Source of the DNA: Chloroflexota bacterium
GTDB lineage: Bacteria; Chloroflexota; Anaerolineae; Anaerolineales; UBA4823
Reading direction: 5' to 3'
Assembly (NCBI GenBank): GCA_029557965.1
Contig: JAKQIM010000043.1
Coordinates: forward strand, 22,842-86,841
Length of the DNA: 64,000 nt
A program made the position numbers and the translations under genes. A model generated the notes under the pieces. The model was not told the origin of the DNA and did not search any database. It saw nothing but the letters and a program-made list of their open reading frames with translations. Below are positions 1 through 7,745 of the stretch, piece after piece; the stretch's first letter is position 1; the number at the start of each line of letters is the position of its first letter.

Positions 1-360
1 GAAGACCAGGTCTACATAGTCCATTTGCAGGCGGGCCAGCGAGGCGTCCATGCCCTCGATAATGTGCTTGCGCGACAGGCCGGTAGCATTGGGAACGCGC
101 CCGCCCCAAAAGATCTTGGTTGATATGACCAGGTCAGAGCGTTTCCAGCCCATCTTCTTGATCACGCTGCCCATCACGGTCTCGGCGTTGCCGCGCCCAT
201 AGGCTTCGGCATTGTCGAAGAAGTTCACGCCCTCTTTGTAAGCGGCCTCCATACAAGTCAGCGCCACTTCTTCACCCACCTGCTCACCATAGGTGACCCA
301 GGCTCCCAAAGAAAGGGCTGAAACTTGCAGCCCAGATGCTCCAAGATACCGATACTCCAT
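1..360 (-). CDS. Aldo/keto reductase, 5' part only (runs off the left edge)
   Basis: The first 120 codons of an NADPH-dependent aldo/keto reductase are visible; the rest lies beyond the window. The protein begins [19 protein letters not shown], the usual opening of the AKR family related to potassium-channel beta subunits and YghZ. It continues with [11 protein letters not shown], which carries the conserved Asp and catalytic Tyr of the active site. A ribosome site (AAGGAG) precedes the ATG by about ten bases. Substrate cannot be told. It follows the inositol-phosphatase gene on the same strand but appears to have its own promoter. Confidence 0.9.
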   Translation of the reverse strand, partial: MEYRYLGASGLQVSALSLGAWVTYGEQVGEEVALTCMEAAYKEGVNFFDNAEAYGRGNAETVMGSVIKKMGWKRSDLVISTKIFWGGRVPNATGLSRKHIIEGMDASLARLQMDYVDLVF

Positions 361-394
361 TTTTCCCTTCTCCTTATTCTGTTGGTTGGTGAAT

Positions 395-429
395 GCGTGG
401 GTACACCCACGCCCGAGGGTTGTATTATA
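395..429 (-). promoter_or_regulatory. Probable promoter -10 and leader hairpin before the aldo/keto reductase
   Basis: On the minus strand TATAAT lies at 429-424. The expected transcript start would be near 417. A perfect 7-bp hairpin with a 4-base loop (GCGTGGG/CCCACGC, 395-412) then falls in the roughly 57-base leader. No consensus -35 is seen at 17 bases, so the promoter call is moderate. Confidence 0.45.
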
Positions 430-463
430 AGGGCTTTTGGGGTTGTTTTGGGGAATTTATCAG

Positions 464-1252
464 TTAATGTTTATTTTTGGGCCAGATCTGGCTGCGTGCT
501 ACCTGGGCCAACTCAGCACTGGCGGCAGCCAGAGTAGGAAAGCTGCTGCGGCTGTAATCGGAGGCGGGCAGCAGGGGGAAGGGGCTGGAGCCATCCAGGG
601 TGGTGATGGTTCCGCCGGCTTCATGGATCACCAACCAGGCCGCAGCCAGGTCCCAGATCTTGGGGGTGGCTTCTAAGGCCAACAATGCCGGCCCGCGCGC
701 CACCAGGCAGAGGTGATAGGCGGTTGAACCCATGATGCGGGTTTTATAAGGGATGCTGATCTTATACCGGCGGTGGGCGCGCGAGCAGCAGGCCAGGAAT
801 CCATTGGGCTGCCCAGGGCCGGGCTGGCGGGTATAGGTGCGCTGGCCGTTGATAAAGGCCCCTTTGCCGCGCTGAGCGGTGTAGAGTTCATCAATGATGG
901 GGAAGTAAATGGCGGCGGTATCGGGCCAGCCATCTACCAGGCGGGCAATGGATACCCCCCACACGTGCAGGCCCAGGCTGTAGTTGGTGGTGCCATCCAG
1001 GGGGTCAATGATCCAGACGGCAGGCGCAGCAGCGGGCGAGCTGGTTTGCATCTCTTCGCTCAAGATCATGTCTTGGGGGTAGTGCTGGCGCACCGCGGCG
1101 CTGATCATTTGATCGGCAGCCAGGTCTGAAGCGGTGACAAAGCTGTGATCGGGCTTAAGGTTGGCCAGGGTGCCGCCCAGGCTGAAGCGCTGGCGCAGCA
1201 TCTCGCCGGCCTGGCGGGCAAGCTGTGAAGCAAATTCGAGAGCAGTAGGCAT
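464..1252 (-). CDS. Inositol monophosphatase family protein
   Basis: A 262-residue member of the lithium-sensitive Mg-dependent phosphatase family (inositol monophosphatase, histidinol phosphatase and relatives), expected in the cytoplasm. Metal-binding motifs are in place: S-E-E at 65-67, D-P-L-D-G-T at 83-88 and W-D-L-A-A-A starting at W200/D201. Length is normal. The start overlaps no neighbour and lies 4 bases after the MFS gene, so the two are probably co-transcribed. Family members act on inositol-1-phosphate, histidinol phosphate, fructose-1,6-bisphosphate or PAP, and the sequence alone does not say which. Confidence 0.9.
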   Translation of the reverse strand: MPTALEFASQLARQAGEMLRQRFSLGGTLANLKPDHSFVTASDLAADQMISAAVRQHYPQDMILSEEMQTSSPAAAPAVWIIDPLDGTTNYSLGLHVWGVSIARLVDGWPDTAAIYFPIIDELYTAQRGKGAFINGQRTYTRQPGPGQPNGFLACCSRAHRRYKISIPYKTRIMGSTAYHLCLVARGPALLALEATPKIWDLAAAWLVIHEAGGTITTLDGSSPFPLLPASDYSRSSFPTLAAASAELAQVARSQIWPKNKH

Positions 1253-1256
1253 CGGT

Positions 1257-2420
1257 TTATCTCTTTGTCGGCATTAAGAGCACTGCGGGTATGGCTGCCA
1301 GGCCGATGATGGCAGACCAGTAAAAGGCTTGCTGCATGCCAAAGTGATCGGCCAGCACGCCGATCAAAATGGATGCGGCTGAAAGGGCCACGAAGCTGAC
1401 GGCCATGTACAGGCTATTGCCAATCGAGCGGTGTTGGGGCAGGTAATCTTGAACCCAGGCCATGATGATGGGCTGGCCGGCCAGGCTGAGCAAGCCGGTA
1501 AGGATCAACACCAGCACCATCAGCCAGCCCTGGGTGCGGAGAAAGGCCAGCACCAGCAGGGGGGCGATCAGGCTGACGGCGAGCAGCACCGGCTTACGCC
1601 CTAGCCGGTCGCTGACCGTGCCGCCGCCCAGGGCGCCGGCTACCCCGGCCATTTGATAGATTGTCAGGGCGCCGCTGGCAAGCCAAATATCTGCTCCCTG
1701 GCCCTTGAGCAGGGTGGGAATATAGATCCCCATGCTGTTGATGATGAAGCTGCGGGCAAAAACAAGGAGAGTCATGGGGATGAAAAGCCGGAGCGCCGCG
1801 GGCAGCACCTGGCGGAAGCCGCTGACCGCACTTGGTTTGGAACTGTGCAGGGGGATGTTCCGAAAACGCAAATACATGACCAGCGAAAAGACCCATCCCA
1901 GCAAGAGCAAGCGCGCCATGCCTTCCAACGCCCAGGTGGTGAAAGCCCAGGTGGCGATCAGGGGGCCCAGGGTGCGGCCCAGCTCGCCGCCGGCCATGAA
2001 GAAGCTCATCCCTTTCCCAACCTGGCGGCCTGAGATGCGGGCTGCCAGCGCCGGGGCTGTGGCGTGGAAGATGCCGCTGCTGAGGCCGGTGATGATCAAA
2101 AGCAGGGCCAGGGCGCTGTAGGTGGGGGCCAGGCCCATCAGCGACATCGTGCTGGCGGTGATGGCTGGCGCCAGGATCAGCAGCAGGCGCAGGTTCACCC
2201 GGTCGTCCAGGTAGCCGATCAGCGGTGTGATCACGGCTGGCATTTGCATGAAGGCAGAAAGCGAGCCGGCCTGAGAGAAGTTCAGTGAGAGTTTTTCGAT
2301 CAGCGCGGGCAAGAGGGGGGCTAAAAAGGCGGTAAAGGTATCATGGGTGAAGTGACCGCCGGTGATGGTGACGACATGCGAGGTCTGGAATTCTTCGCTG
2401 GGTGAGGGTTGAGAAGTCAT
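1257..2420 (-). CDS. MFS transporter, Fsr (fosmidomycin-resistance)-like
   Basis: A 387-residue polytopic membrane protein with about 12 hydrophobic segments. The N-terminus (G-H-F-T-H-D-T-F..L-L-P-A-L) and the block G-I-F-H-A-T-A-P..G-E-L-G-R-T-L-G-P-L resemble the Fsr branch of the major facilitator superfamily, whose members are drug or metabolite exporters. A second conserved loop, S-D-R-L-G-R-K-P, follows in the C-terminal half. It is upstream of the phosphatase in a two-gene unit. Substrate is unknown. Confidence 0.85.
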   Translation of the reverse strand: MTSQPSPSEEFQTSHVVTITGGHFTHDTFTAFLAPLLPALIEKLSLNFSQAGSLSAFMQMPAVITPLIGYLDDRVNLRLLLILAPAITASTMSLMGLAPTYSALALLLIITGLSSGIFHATAPALAARISGRQVGKGMSFFMAGGELGRTLGPLIATWAFTTWALEGMARLLLLGWVFSLVMYLRFRNIPLHSSKPSAVSGFRQVLPAALRLFIPMTLLVFARSFIINSMGIYIPTLLKGQGADIWLASGALTIYQMAGVAGALGGGTVSDRLGRKPVLLAVSLIAPLLVLAFLRTQGWLMVLVLILTGLLSLAGQPIIMAWVQDYLPQHRSIGNSLYMAVSFVALSAASILIGVLADHFGMQQAFYWSAIIGLAAIPAVLLMPTKR

Positions 2421-2442
2421 AAATGAGTGGTTTGGTTAATAC

Positions 2443-2493
2443 ATCTTGGGGGAGCGATGGGCCCCGGGTTGGGGCTCATCGCTCCCCCAAGAT
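2443..2493 (-). terminator. Long perfect stem-loop, probable transcript end for the amidohydrolase-CYTH gene
   Basis: A 17-bp perfect inverted repeat (2443-2459 with 2477-2493) continues inward through one G.U pair and five G-C pairs to a 5-base loop, a stem of about 23 bp. It lies just after the stop of the gene read from the right and before the MFS gene. No T-run follows on the minus strand (the next bases are TGTATTAACC), so it may be a transcript-stabilising or Rho-linked structure rather than a standard intrinsic terminator. Confidence 0.6.
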
Positions 2494-2527
2494 CATCCTT
2501 TCACCAGATACAGTCCGGCTGCGGTTT

Positions 2528-4510
2528 TTAGTGCCTGGCCTCAACGATCTCAACGTAATCTTGAGAGACGGTTTCCTCAGGGATTGCACCCAAGAATTCG
2601 ATCAACTGGCGGGTGAGGACGGCTTTGTGCTCGGCATCTCGGCGGCTCCAGGTGCGGCTCTTGATCTCTAAGAAATAACCCAGGCTGGGCTGTTTGACCT
2701 CGTCGAGGTTGATATAGAACTCGGTGCCCCGGAAGAGAACACGCCAGCGGCGGCGATCTTTTTCGATGATCGTCTCTTTGGCAGGCTTGAAGTACTCGCG
2801 GTAGAAGCGCAGGCTGTGGGTGGCAGGGGCAATAAAGCGGCTGCGTGAGAGCAGTACATCGCTGGCGAAGCTGCCTTCGCGGGCCGGGCCGACCAGGGTC
2901 AGGCGGTAGCGCACATTGGAGACCTGCCCCTTCTTGTCGATGTATTCGTCTTCGCGATAGCGCAGGTGGCCCTGCTTGGGATCGGCAAAAGAGAAGTACG
3001 TGTCGAATTCGTGATAGTGGCGTTCGTGGAGGATTTCAAGGCCAGGGGTCTTCAGCGCGGCAATCACAGAGCTGGGATCGGCCAGGCGCACTTTGGACTG
3101 GACTTCGTAGCTTTCCTCTTCTGTGGCCCCGCCGATGGCAATCAGCTTTGAGAGCACAGACTGCTCGCGCCCGGCCAAGAACTGGTCGATGCGCTGGGCA
3201 TATTGGGCTGCTTCGGTTTGCAGGATGCTTTCATCCAGGGTGAGAAGCTGGTGCTGGCGCATCAGCCAGCGGCCGTTGACCATCACATCGGTCACATCGG
3301 TGGCGTGGCCGGCATAGATGACTTGTGCATACAGGCTATCGGGCTCGCGCCGGAAGCGCGGGGTCTGGTGCAAACGGCCAATATCCACCAAGATCAGGTC
3401 GGCGCGCTTGCCGGGTTGGATGGACCCCGTGATATCGCCAATGTGCAAGGCCCGGGCGCCCAGGCGGGTGCCCATGAGCAAGGCCTGAGTAGCGGGCAGG
3501 GCGGTTGGGTCGCCTGTGTGGCCCTTGGCGATGAAAGCTGCCAGGCGCATCTCTTCAAACATGTCCAGGTCGTTATTGGATGCAGGGCCATCTGTGCCAA
3601 TCCCCACGTTCAACTCGGCAGACTGCATCTCGCTGATGGGTGCAAAGCCAGATGCCAGCTTGAGGTTGGATGAAGGGTTGTGGGCAACGCCGGCATTGTG
3701 ATGTTTGAGGGTCTTGATCTCACCGTCATCCACGTGAACGCAGTGGGCGGCGAGCACTTTGGCGTTGAATATGGTTTGCTTCTTGACATAAGGCACCACG
3801 GGCATATCATGCTCCTGGCGCGAGGTTTCAACTTCTTGAGCGGTCTCAGCAATGTGGATCTGTAGTGGAATATCGAATTCAACCGCCAGGGCCGAGGCAG
3901 CCTGCAAGATCTCTTTGGTGCAGGTGTAAGGGGCGTGCGGGGCGATGGATGGGACGATGAGGGGGTGGCCCTTCCAACGTTGGATGAACCCACGGGCATA
4001 TTCGAGCGATTCTTCATAATCGCGCGCGTCGGGGGTGGGGAATTTGAGGATGCTTTCGCCGCAGACGGCGCGCAAACCGGCTTCAGCAGTGGCTGCGGCA
4101 ACATCGTCTTCAAAGTAATACATGTCTGCAAAGCAGGTGACGCCGCTGCGGATCATTTCGGCGCAGGCCAGCTTGGTGCCCAGGCGGACAAACTCTGGTG
4201 AAACAAATTCGCGTTCAACCGGCATCATGTAGCCCATCAGCCAGACGTCCAGGCGCAGATCATCTGCCAGGCCGCGCAGCAGGGTCATGGGGACGTGGGT
4301 GTGAGCGTTGATCAGCCCGGGCATCAAGATCTTGCCGCCGCAGTCCATTCTTTCGACATCCGGAAACTGTTCGAGCATCGCAGCTTCAGGGCCCAGGTCG
4401 GCAATGTGATCGCCCTGGATAGCAACAGCGCCCGGCTCGAAGATGGTCATTTTCTCATCCATGGTCAGGATGATGGCATTGGTGAGAAGCAGGTCAACGG
4501 TAGGGGGCAT
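2528..4510 (-). CDS. MTA/SAH-deaminase-type amidohydrolase fused to a C-terminal CYTH domain
   Basis: A 660-residue two-domain protein. Residues 1 to about 450 are a metal-dependent amidohydrolase of the S-adenosylhomocysteine/5'-methylthioadenosine deaminase (MtaD) type, with N-A-H-T-H-V near the start, A-P-H-A-P-Y-T, H-I-A-E-T and G-T-D-G-P-A-S-N-N as zinc ligands. Residues about 462-660 look like a CYTH (triphosphate tunnel) domain: E-V-Q-S-K, L-R-Y-R-E-D, Y-R-L-T-L-V-G-P, E-K-D-R-R-R-W and L-D-E-V...Y-F-L-E-I-K. The normal E-x-E-x-K opener has Gln at its second acidic position. The ATG at 4510 has TTAGGAGAG upstream. MtaD alone is about 430 residues, so the extension is a true fusion. The substrate of the second half is unknown (inorganic triphosphate, thiamine triphosphate or a nucleotide). 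Confidence 0.85.
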   Translation of the reverse strand: MPPTVDLLLTNAIILTMDEKMTIFEPGAVAIQGDHIADLGPEAAMLEQFPDVERMDCGGKILMPGLINAHTHVPMTLLRGLADDLRLDVWLMGYMMPVEREFVSPEFVRLGTKLACAEMIRSGVTCFADMYYFEDDVAAATAEAGLRAVCGESILKFPTPDARDYEESLEYARGFIQRWKGHPLIVPSIAPHAPYTCTKEILQAASALAVEFDIPLQIHIAETAQEVETSRQEHDMPVVPYVKKQTIFNAKVLAAHCVHVDDGEIKTLKHHNAGVAHNPSSNLKLASGFAPISEMQSAELNVGIGTDGPASNNDLDMFEEMRLAAFIAKGHTGDPTALPATQALLMGTRLGARALHIGDITGSIQPGKRADLILVDIGRLHQTPRFRREPDSLYAQVIYAGHATDVTDVMVNGRWLMRQHQLLTLDESILQTEAAQYAQRIDQFLAGREQSVLSKLIAIGGATEEESYEVQSKVRLADPSSVIAALKTPGLEILHERHYHEFDTYFSFADPKQGHLRYREDEYIDKKGQVSNVRYRLTLVGPAREGSFASDVLLSRSRFIAPATHSLRFYREYFKPAKETIIEKDRRRWRVLFRGTEFYINLDEVKQPSLGYFLEIKSRTWSRRDAEHKAVLTRQLIEFLGAIPEETVSQDYVEIVEARH

Positions 4511-4542
4511 CAATCTCTCCTAAGGTGGTGAATTGGGTGGGT

Positions 4543-5706
4543 TTAAAGTTTGCGGATGACATCCAGGCTGCTGTTCAAAGCCCAGCGTGTCCCATACTCA
4601 GGTGGCCCGCCGTAGGGGCGTGTGTACTGCTGTTGGCCTTCAGGGGTGATGAGGGTAATATAAACATCCTGCTTTTCATGCCCGGGGTGAAGCACCACAC
4701 CCAGCCCAACATCAGCGCCGAGCTCCTGGCGGTAGGCTTCGGTGAGGGAGGCTAGTTCTTGTGGGGCCGGGCGTTCGGTGATCATCTGCCCGCCCAAGAA
4801 AGTGCCCTGGGTAGCAGGCGCAGGCTGCTGCGCAGAGGCCAGTTGGCGGATCAAATCGCCGCCCAACCCGGCCTCTACCACTGCCAGTGACCAGCCATTG
4901 CGCCTGACGGCTTCGAGGGCCACGGCTTCGAGCGTATCTTGATCGGCGCCGTAGATCCAATGCCCCAGGCGTTTGCGCAGATCAGTCTCTACCGGGCGGA
5001 TCAGATCATCGGCGGCGGCTTCGGTTTCGGCTTTGGCGGTAATGCGTACATCTACCTGCCCTGAGTGTGCTGACAGGCCCACGGTGGGGTTGCTCAGCTC
5101 TTCCAGGTCGCCGATCAGGTCGTCAATGGCTGATTCTCCGGCTCCGGCAGTGCGCAGGACGCGGGCTTTGATCTTGCTGTGGATATTGAAGCGTTGGCGC
5201 AAGAAAGGAATGATCGATTCGACCATCAGGTGTTCCATCTCGCGCGGCACGCCCGGCAGCGAGATGATGACATGCCCATCCTTCTCGACGATGAAAACCG
5301 GGGCCGTGCCGACCGGATTTTCGATGGCTGTAGCCCCTTTGGGGATGTAGGCCTGGCGTTTGTTGTTTTCGGTCGGTTGGCGGGCGGCGCGCTTGAAGCG
5401 CTCTTGAATTTGCTCCCACAGCTCGGGGCGGTACTCGGTCTCAACGCCTACTGCCAGGGCCACCGCCTCGCGGGTGGGGTCATCGACGGTGGGGCCCAGG
5501 CCGCCGGTGGTGATGATGATGTCGCAGCGTTCCAGCGACTGCTGGATGGCCTGGGCGATGCGCTTGGCATTATCGCCAACGGTTGTCTTGCGATATACGT
5601 CAATCCCGGCATCGCGCAGTTGGCGTGCCACGTAGCGAGCGTTGGTATCGACGATCTCGCCTAACAATATTTCTGTTCCAATGGTAATGATCTCTGCACT
5701 TGGCAT
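4543..5706 (-). CDS. cinA: CinA-like protein: intact pyrophosphatase domain, degenerate amidohydrolase domain
   Basis: The N-terminal half (to about residue 170) is the MoaB/CinA domain: I-T-I-G-T-E-I-L-L-G-E-I-V-D-T-N at the start and T-T-G-G-L-G-P-T-V-D-D at 66-76. In CinA proteins this cleaves ADP-ribose or related pyrophosphates. The C-terminal domain normally deamidates nicotinamide mononucleotide and carries the nucleophile in E-S-C-T-G-G. Here the equivalent reads E-A-G-L-G-G (about 278-283), so the catalytic Ser is gone and the rest is divergent. Total 387 residues. Start chosen at 5706, which has AAGGAGAT seven bases upstream, rather than an in-frame codon further out. The ribosome site directly follows a terminator-like hairpin. 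Confidence 0.85.
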   Translation of the reverse strand: MPSAEIITIGTEILLGEIVDTNARYVARQLRDAGIDVYRKTTVGDNAKRIAQAIQQSLERCDIIITTGGLGPTVDDPTREAVALAVGVETEYRPELWEQIQERFKRAARQPTENNKRQAYIPKGATAIENPVGTAPVFIVEKDGHVIISLPGVPREMEHLMVESIIPFLRQRFNIHSKIKARVLRTAGAGESAIDDLIGDLEELSNPTVGLSAHSGQVDVRITAKAETEAAADDLIRPVETDLRKRLGHWIYGADQDTLEAVALEAVRRNGWSLAVVEAGLGGDLIRQLASAQQPAPATQGTFLGGQMITERPAPQELASLTEAYRQELGADVGLGVVLHPGHEKQDVYITLITPEGQQQYTRPYGGPPEYGTRWALNSSLDVIRKL

Positions 5707-5725
5707 ACTTATCTCCTTAAAAATG

Positions 5726-5761
5726 ATAGCGCATGGGTTGATTTTACCACCCATGCGCTAT
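5726..5761 (-). terminator. Intrinsic terminator or attenuator between the Liv operon and cinA
   Basis: A perfect 13-bp stem (ATAGCGCATGGGT with ACCCATGCGCTAT) encloses a 10-base loop. Read on the minus strand it is followed by CATTTTT, the form of a Rho-independent terminator. Its T-run abuts the cinA ribosome site, leaving no room for a promoter downstream, so cinA must be transcribed by read-through. Confidence 0.75.
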
Positions 5762-5786
5762 TGTTGGACAACTTTGTTTGAAATGC

Positions 5787-6173
5787 CTACTTCGTCATCG
5801 TCACCCTGACGTCGCTGCGGTCTAAGCGCAGCATCAAGAACATCGAGATTCCCAACCCCAGGAGACTGAAGAAGATATACAGCCAATTGACGATGATCGA
5901 ATCGCCGACGCTCTTGGCCGCATTGGGGAAGAACATCATGATGCGGATGATGACATTAAAACCCTGCACAAAGATGCCGAAGGTGAGCGCCTGGCTGCGA
6001 CCAGATTGGAGCAAAAAGCCCAACCCGATGAAGAGCGCCACCACAATCACCAACATGCCGATCAGGGTGGTTGGCGAGCTTTTTAAGCCATCCTGGTAGA
6101 AGCGCGGCGGGTAAGAAAGCACCGCAATGATGGGCAGTACGAAGAACAACAACACACGTTGGTATGTTTTCAT
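5787..6173 (-). CDS. Small four-helix membrane protein in the Liv operon
   Basis: A 128-residue protein of unknown function. Hydrophobic segments lie at about residues 7-22, 37-55, 63-82 and 96-115, and the protein ends with a short charged tail. No enzymatic motif is seen. It starts 2 bases after the livF stop, so it is almost certainly translated with the transporter genes, and a terminator follows it. It might be an accessory part of the transporter, but that is only position-based. Confidence 0.65.
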   Translation of the reverse strand: MKTYQRVLLFFVLPIIAVLSYPPRFYQDGLKSSPTTLIGMLVIVVALFIGLGFLLQSGRSQALTFGIFVQGFNVIIRIMMFFPNAAKSVGDSIIVNWLYIFFSLLGLGISMFLMLRLDRSDVRVTMTK

Positions 6174-6175
6174 GG

Positions 6176-6901
6176 TTAGTGCCCTCCTCCCAGGTAAGCC
6201 TCGACGATGCTGGGGTCGTGGAGCATCTCTTGGGCATCTCCCGACATCACGATGCGGCCGGTTTCTAGCACGTAAGCCCTGTCAGAAATTGAGAGGGCCA
6301 TCTGGGCATTCTGCTCGACCAGCAGAATGCTGGTGCCGTCTTCATTGATATCATGGATGATGTCGAAGATTTGCTCGACCAGGATTGGCGAGAGGCCCAT
6401 CGAAGGCTCATCCAGCAGCAGCAGCGCAGGGCGGGCCATCATGGCGCGAGCGATGGCGAGCATTTGCTGTTCTCCACCCGAAAGCGTGCCGCCGAGCTGT
6501 TTGCGGCGTTCGTCCAGGCGGGGGAAGCGTTTGAAAACCTCAGCCAGCCCATCTTGGATCTCAGCCTTATTGCTGCGGGTATAGGCGCCCATTTCCAGGT
6601 TTTCCATGACGGTGAGGGTGGCAAAGATGCGCCGCCCTTCGGGCGACTGGACGATCCCCAGGCGCACGATCTGTTCAGATGGCGCCATGGTAATGTCTTT
6701 GCCTTCGAAGATGATACTGCCCTGGCGCGGACGGATGAGCCCAGAGATAGTTGACAGCGTGGTAGATTTGCCTGCCCCGTTAGCGCCAATCAGGGCAACG
6801 ATCTCGCCCTTTTTAAGCTCAAACGAGATACCTTTCAGGGCGTGGATAGCGCCGTAATAGACGTTCAGATCTTGGACCGTGAGCATGGTATCAGTCTGCA
6901 T
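6176..6901 (-). CDS. livF: Branched-chain amino acid type ABC transporter ATPase LivF
   Basis: A 241-residue ATP-binding subunit. Walker A is G-A-N-G-A-G-K-S-T, the signature L-S-G-G-E-Q-Q-M and Walker B L-L-L-L-D-E-P-S-M-G-L-S-P, typical of LivF rather than LivG. An upstream in-frame start would add 36 residues unlike the family; the ATG at 6901 overlaps the livG stop by 11 bases and is preferred. With LivG, LivH and LivM it forms an inner-membrane importer for hydrophobic amino acids or similar solutes such as urea or amides. Confidence 0.93.
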   Translation of the reverse strand: MQTDTMLTVQDLNVYYGAIHALKGISFELKKGEIVALIGANGAGKSTTLSTISGLIRPRQGSIIFEGKDITMAPSEQIVRLGIVQSPEGRRIFATLTVMENLEMGAYTRSNKAEIQDGLAEVFKRFPRLDERRKQLGGTLSGGEQQMLAIARAMMARPALLLLDEPSMGLSPILVEQIFDIIHDINEDGTSILLVEQNAQMALSISDRAYVLETGRIVMSGDAQEMLHDPSIVEAYLGGGH

Positions 6902-7745
6902 GGGGTTTCTTCCGTCGATACTTTTGAGAGAGCGCCGCAGCGCCTGGGCCCAGGTACGCCTCGATGACGCGCGGGTTAGATTGGATCTCTTGGGGGGTGC
7001 CGCGGGCAATCACCTCACCGAAGTCGACCACGGTGATCCATTCGCAAATACCCATCACCACGCGCATTTGATGCTCGATCAGCAAGATGGTCAGGTTGAA
7101 GCGCTCGCGGATGAAATGGATCAGGTCCATCAGCGCCATGCTCTCGGCTGGGTTCATGCCGGCGGCGGGTTCATCCAGGAGCAGCAGCTTGGGATAAGCT
7201 GCCAGGGCACGGGCGATCTCTAAGCGCCGTTGTTCGCCGTAGGGCAAGTTCTTGGCGATCTCGCCCTGGCGGTCTTGTAGATTGAACACACCCAAAAATT
7301 CCTGAGCCCGCTCGGTGAGCTCTTTCTCTTTCTGGTTGAAATGCGCATTGTGCAAAATGGCATCAGACATGCTGTAACCGGCGTGTGGGTGGTAGGCAAT
7401 GCGCACGTTATCCAGCACGGTCAGGTTGGGGAAGAGACGGATGTTCTGGAATGTGCGAGCAATCCCCAACTGGTTGATCTCGTGCGGGGCAATGCCGGTG
7501 ATATCCTGGTTGTTGAAGATGACGCTCCCACTGGTGGGAACGTAAACGCCGGTGATCATGTTGAAGATCGTGGTTTTACCGGCGCCGTTGGGGCCGATCA
7601 GCCCGACCAACTCACCTGTGTGGATGGTCTTTTCGAAGTTGTGAACGGCGCGTAAGCCGCCAAACTCCTTGGTCAGGTTTTGGGCCGTCAACAAGGGTGG
7701 CGCGTCGGCGGGGGGTGCGGGGCGGGGCGGTATGGCGTCGCTCAT
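6891..7745 (-). CDS. livG: Branched-chain amino acid type ABC transporter ATPase LivG
   Basis: A 284-residue ATPase with Walker A G-P-N-G-A-G-K-T-T, the LivG-specific insert region and A-R-T-F-Q-N-I-R-L-F, followed by the signature L-P-Y-G-E-Q-R-R-L-E-I-A-R-A-L and L-L-L-L-D-E-P-A-A-G-M-N-P. The ATG overlaps the livM stop by 4 bases, implying translational coupling. The first about 20 residues are a Pro-rich extension before the conserved core. Confidence 0.93.
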   Translation of the reverse strand: MSDAIPPRPAPPADAPPLLTAQNLTKEFGGLRAVHNFEKTIHTGELVGLIGPNGAGKTTIFNMITGVYVPTSGSVIFNNQDITGIAPHEINQLGIARTFQNIRLFPNLTVLDNVRIAYHPHAGYSMSDAILHNAHFNQKEKELTERAQEFLGVFNLQDRQGEIAKNLPYGEQRRLEIARALAAYPKLLLLDEPAAGMNPAESMALMDLIHFIRERFNLTILLIEHQMRVVMGICEWITVVDFGEVIARGTPQEIQSNPRVIEAYLGPGAAALSQKYRRKKPHAD

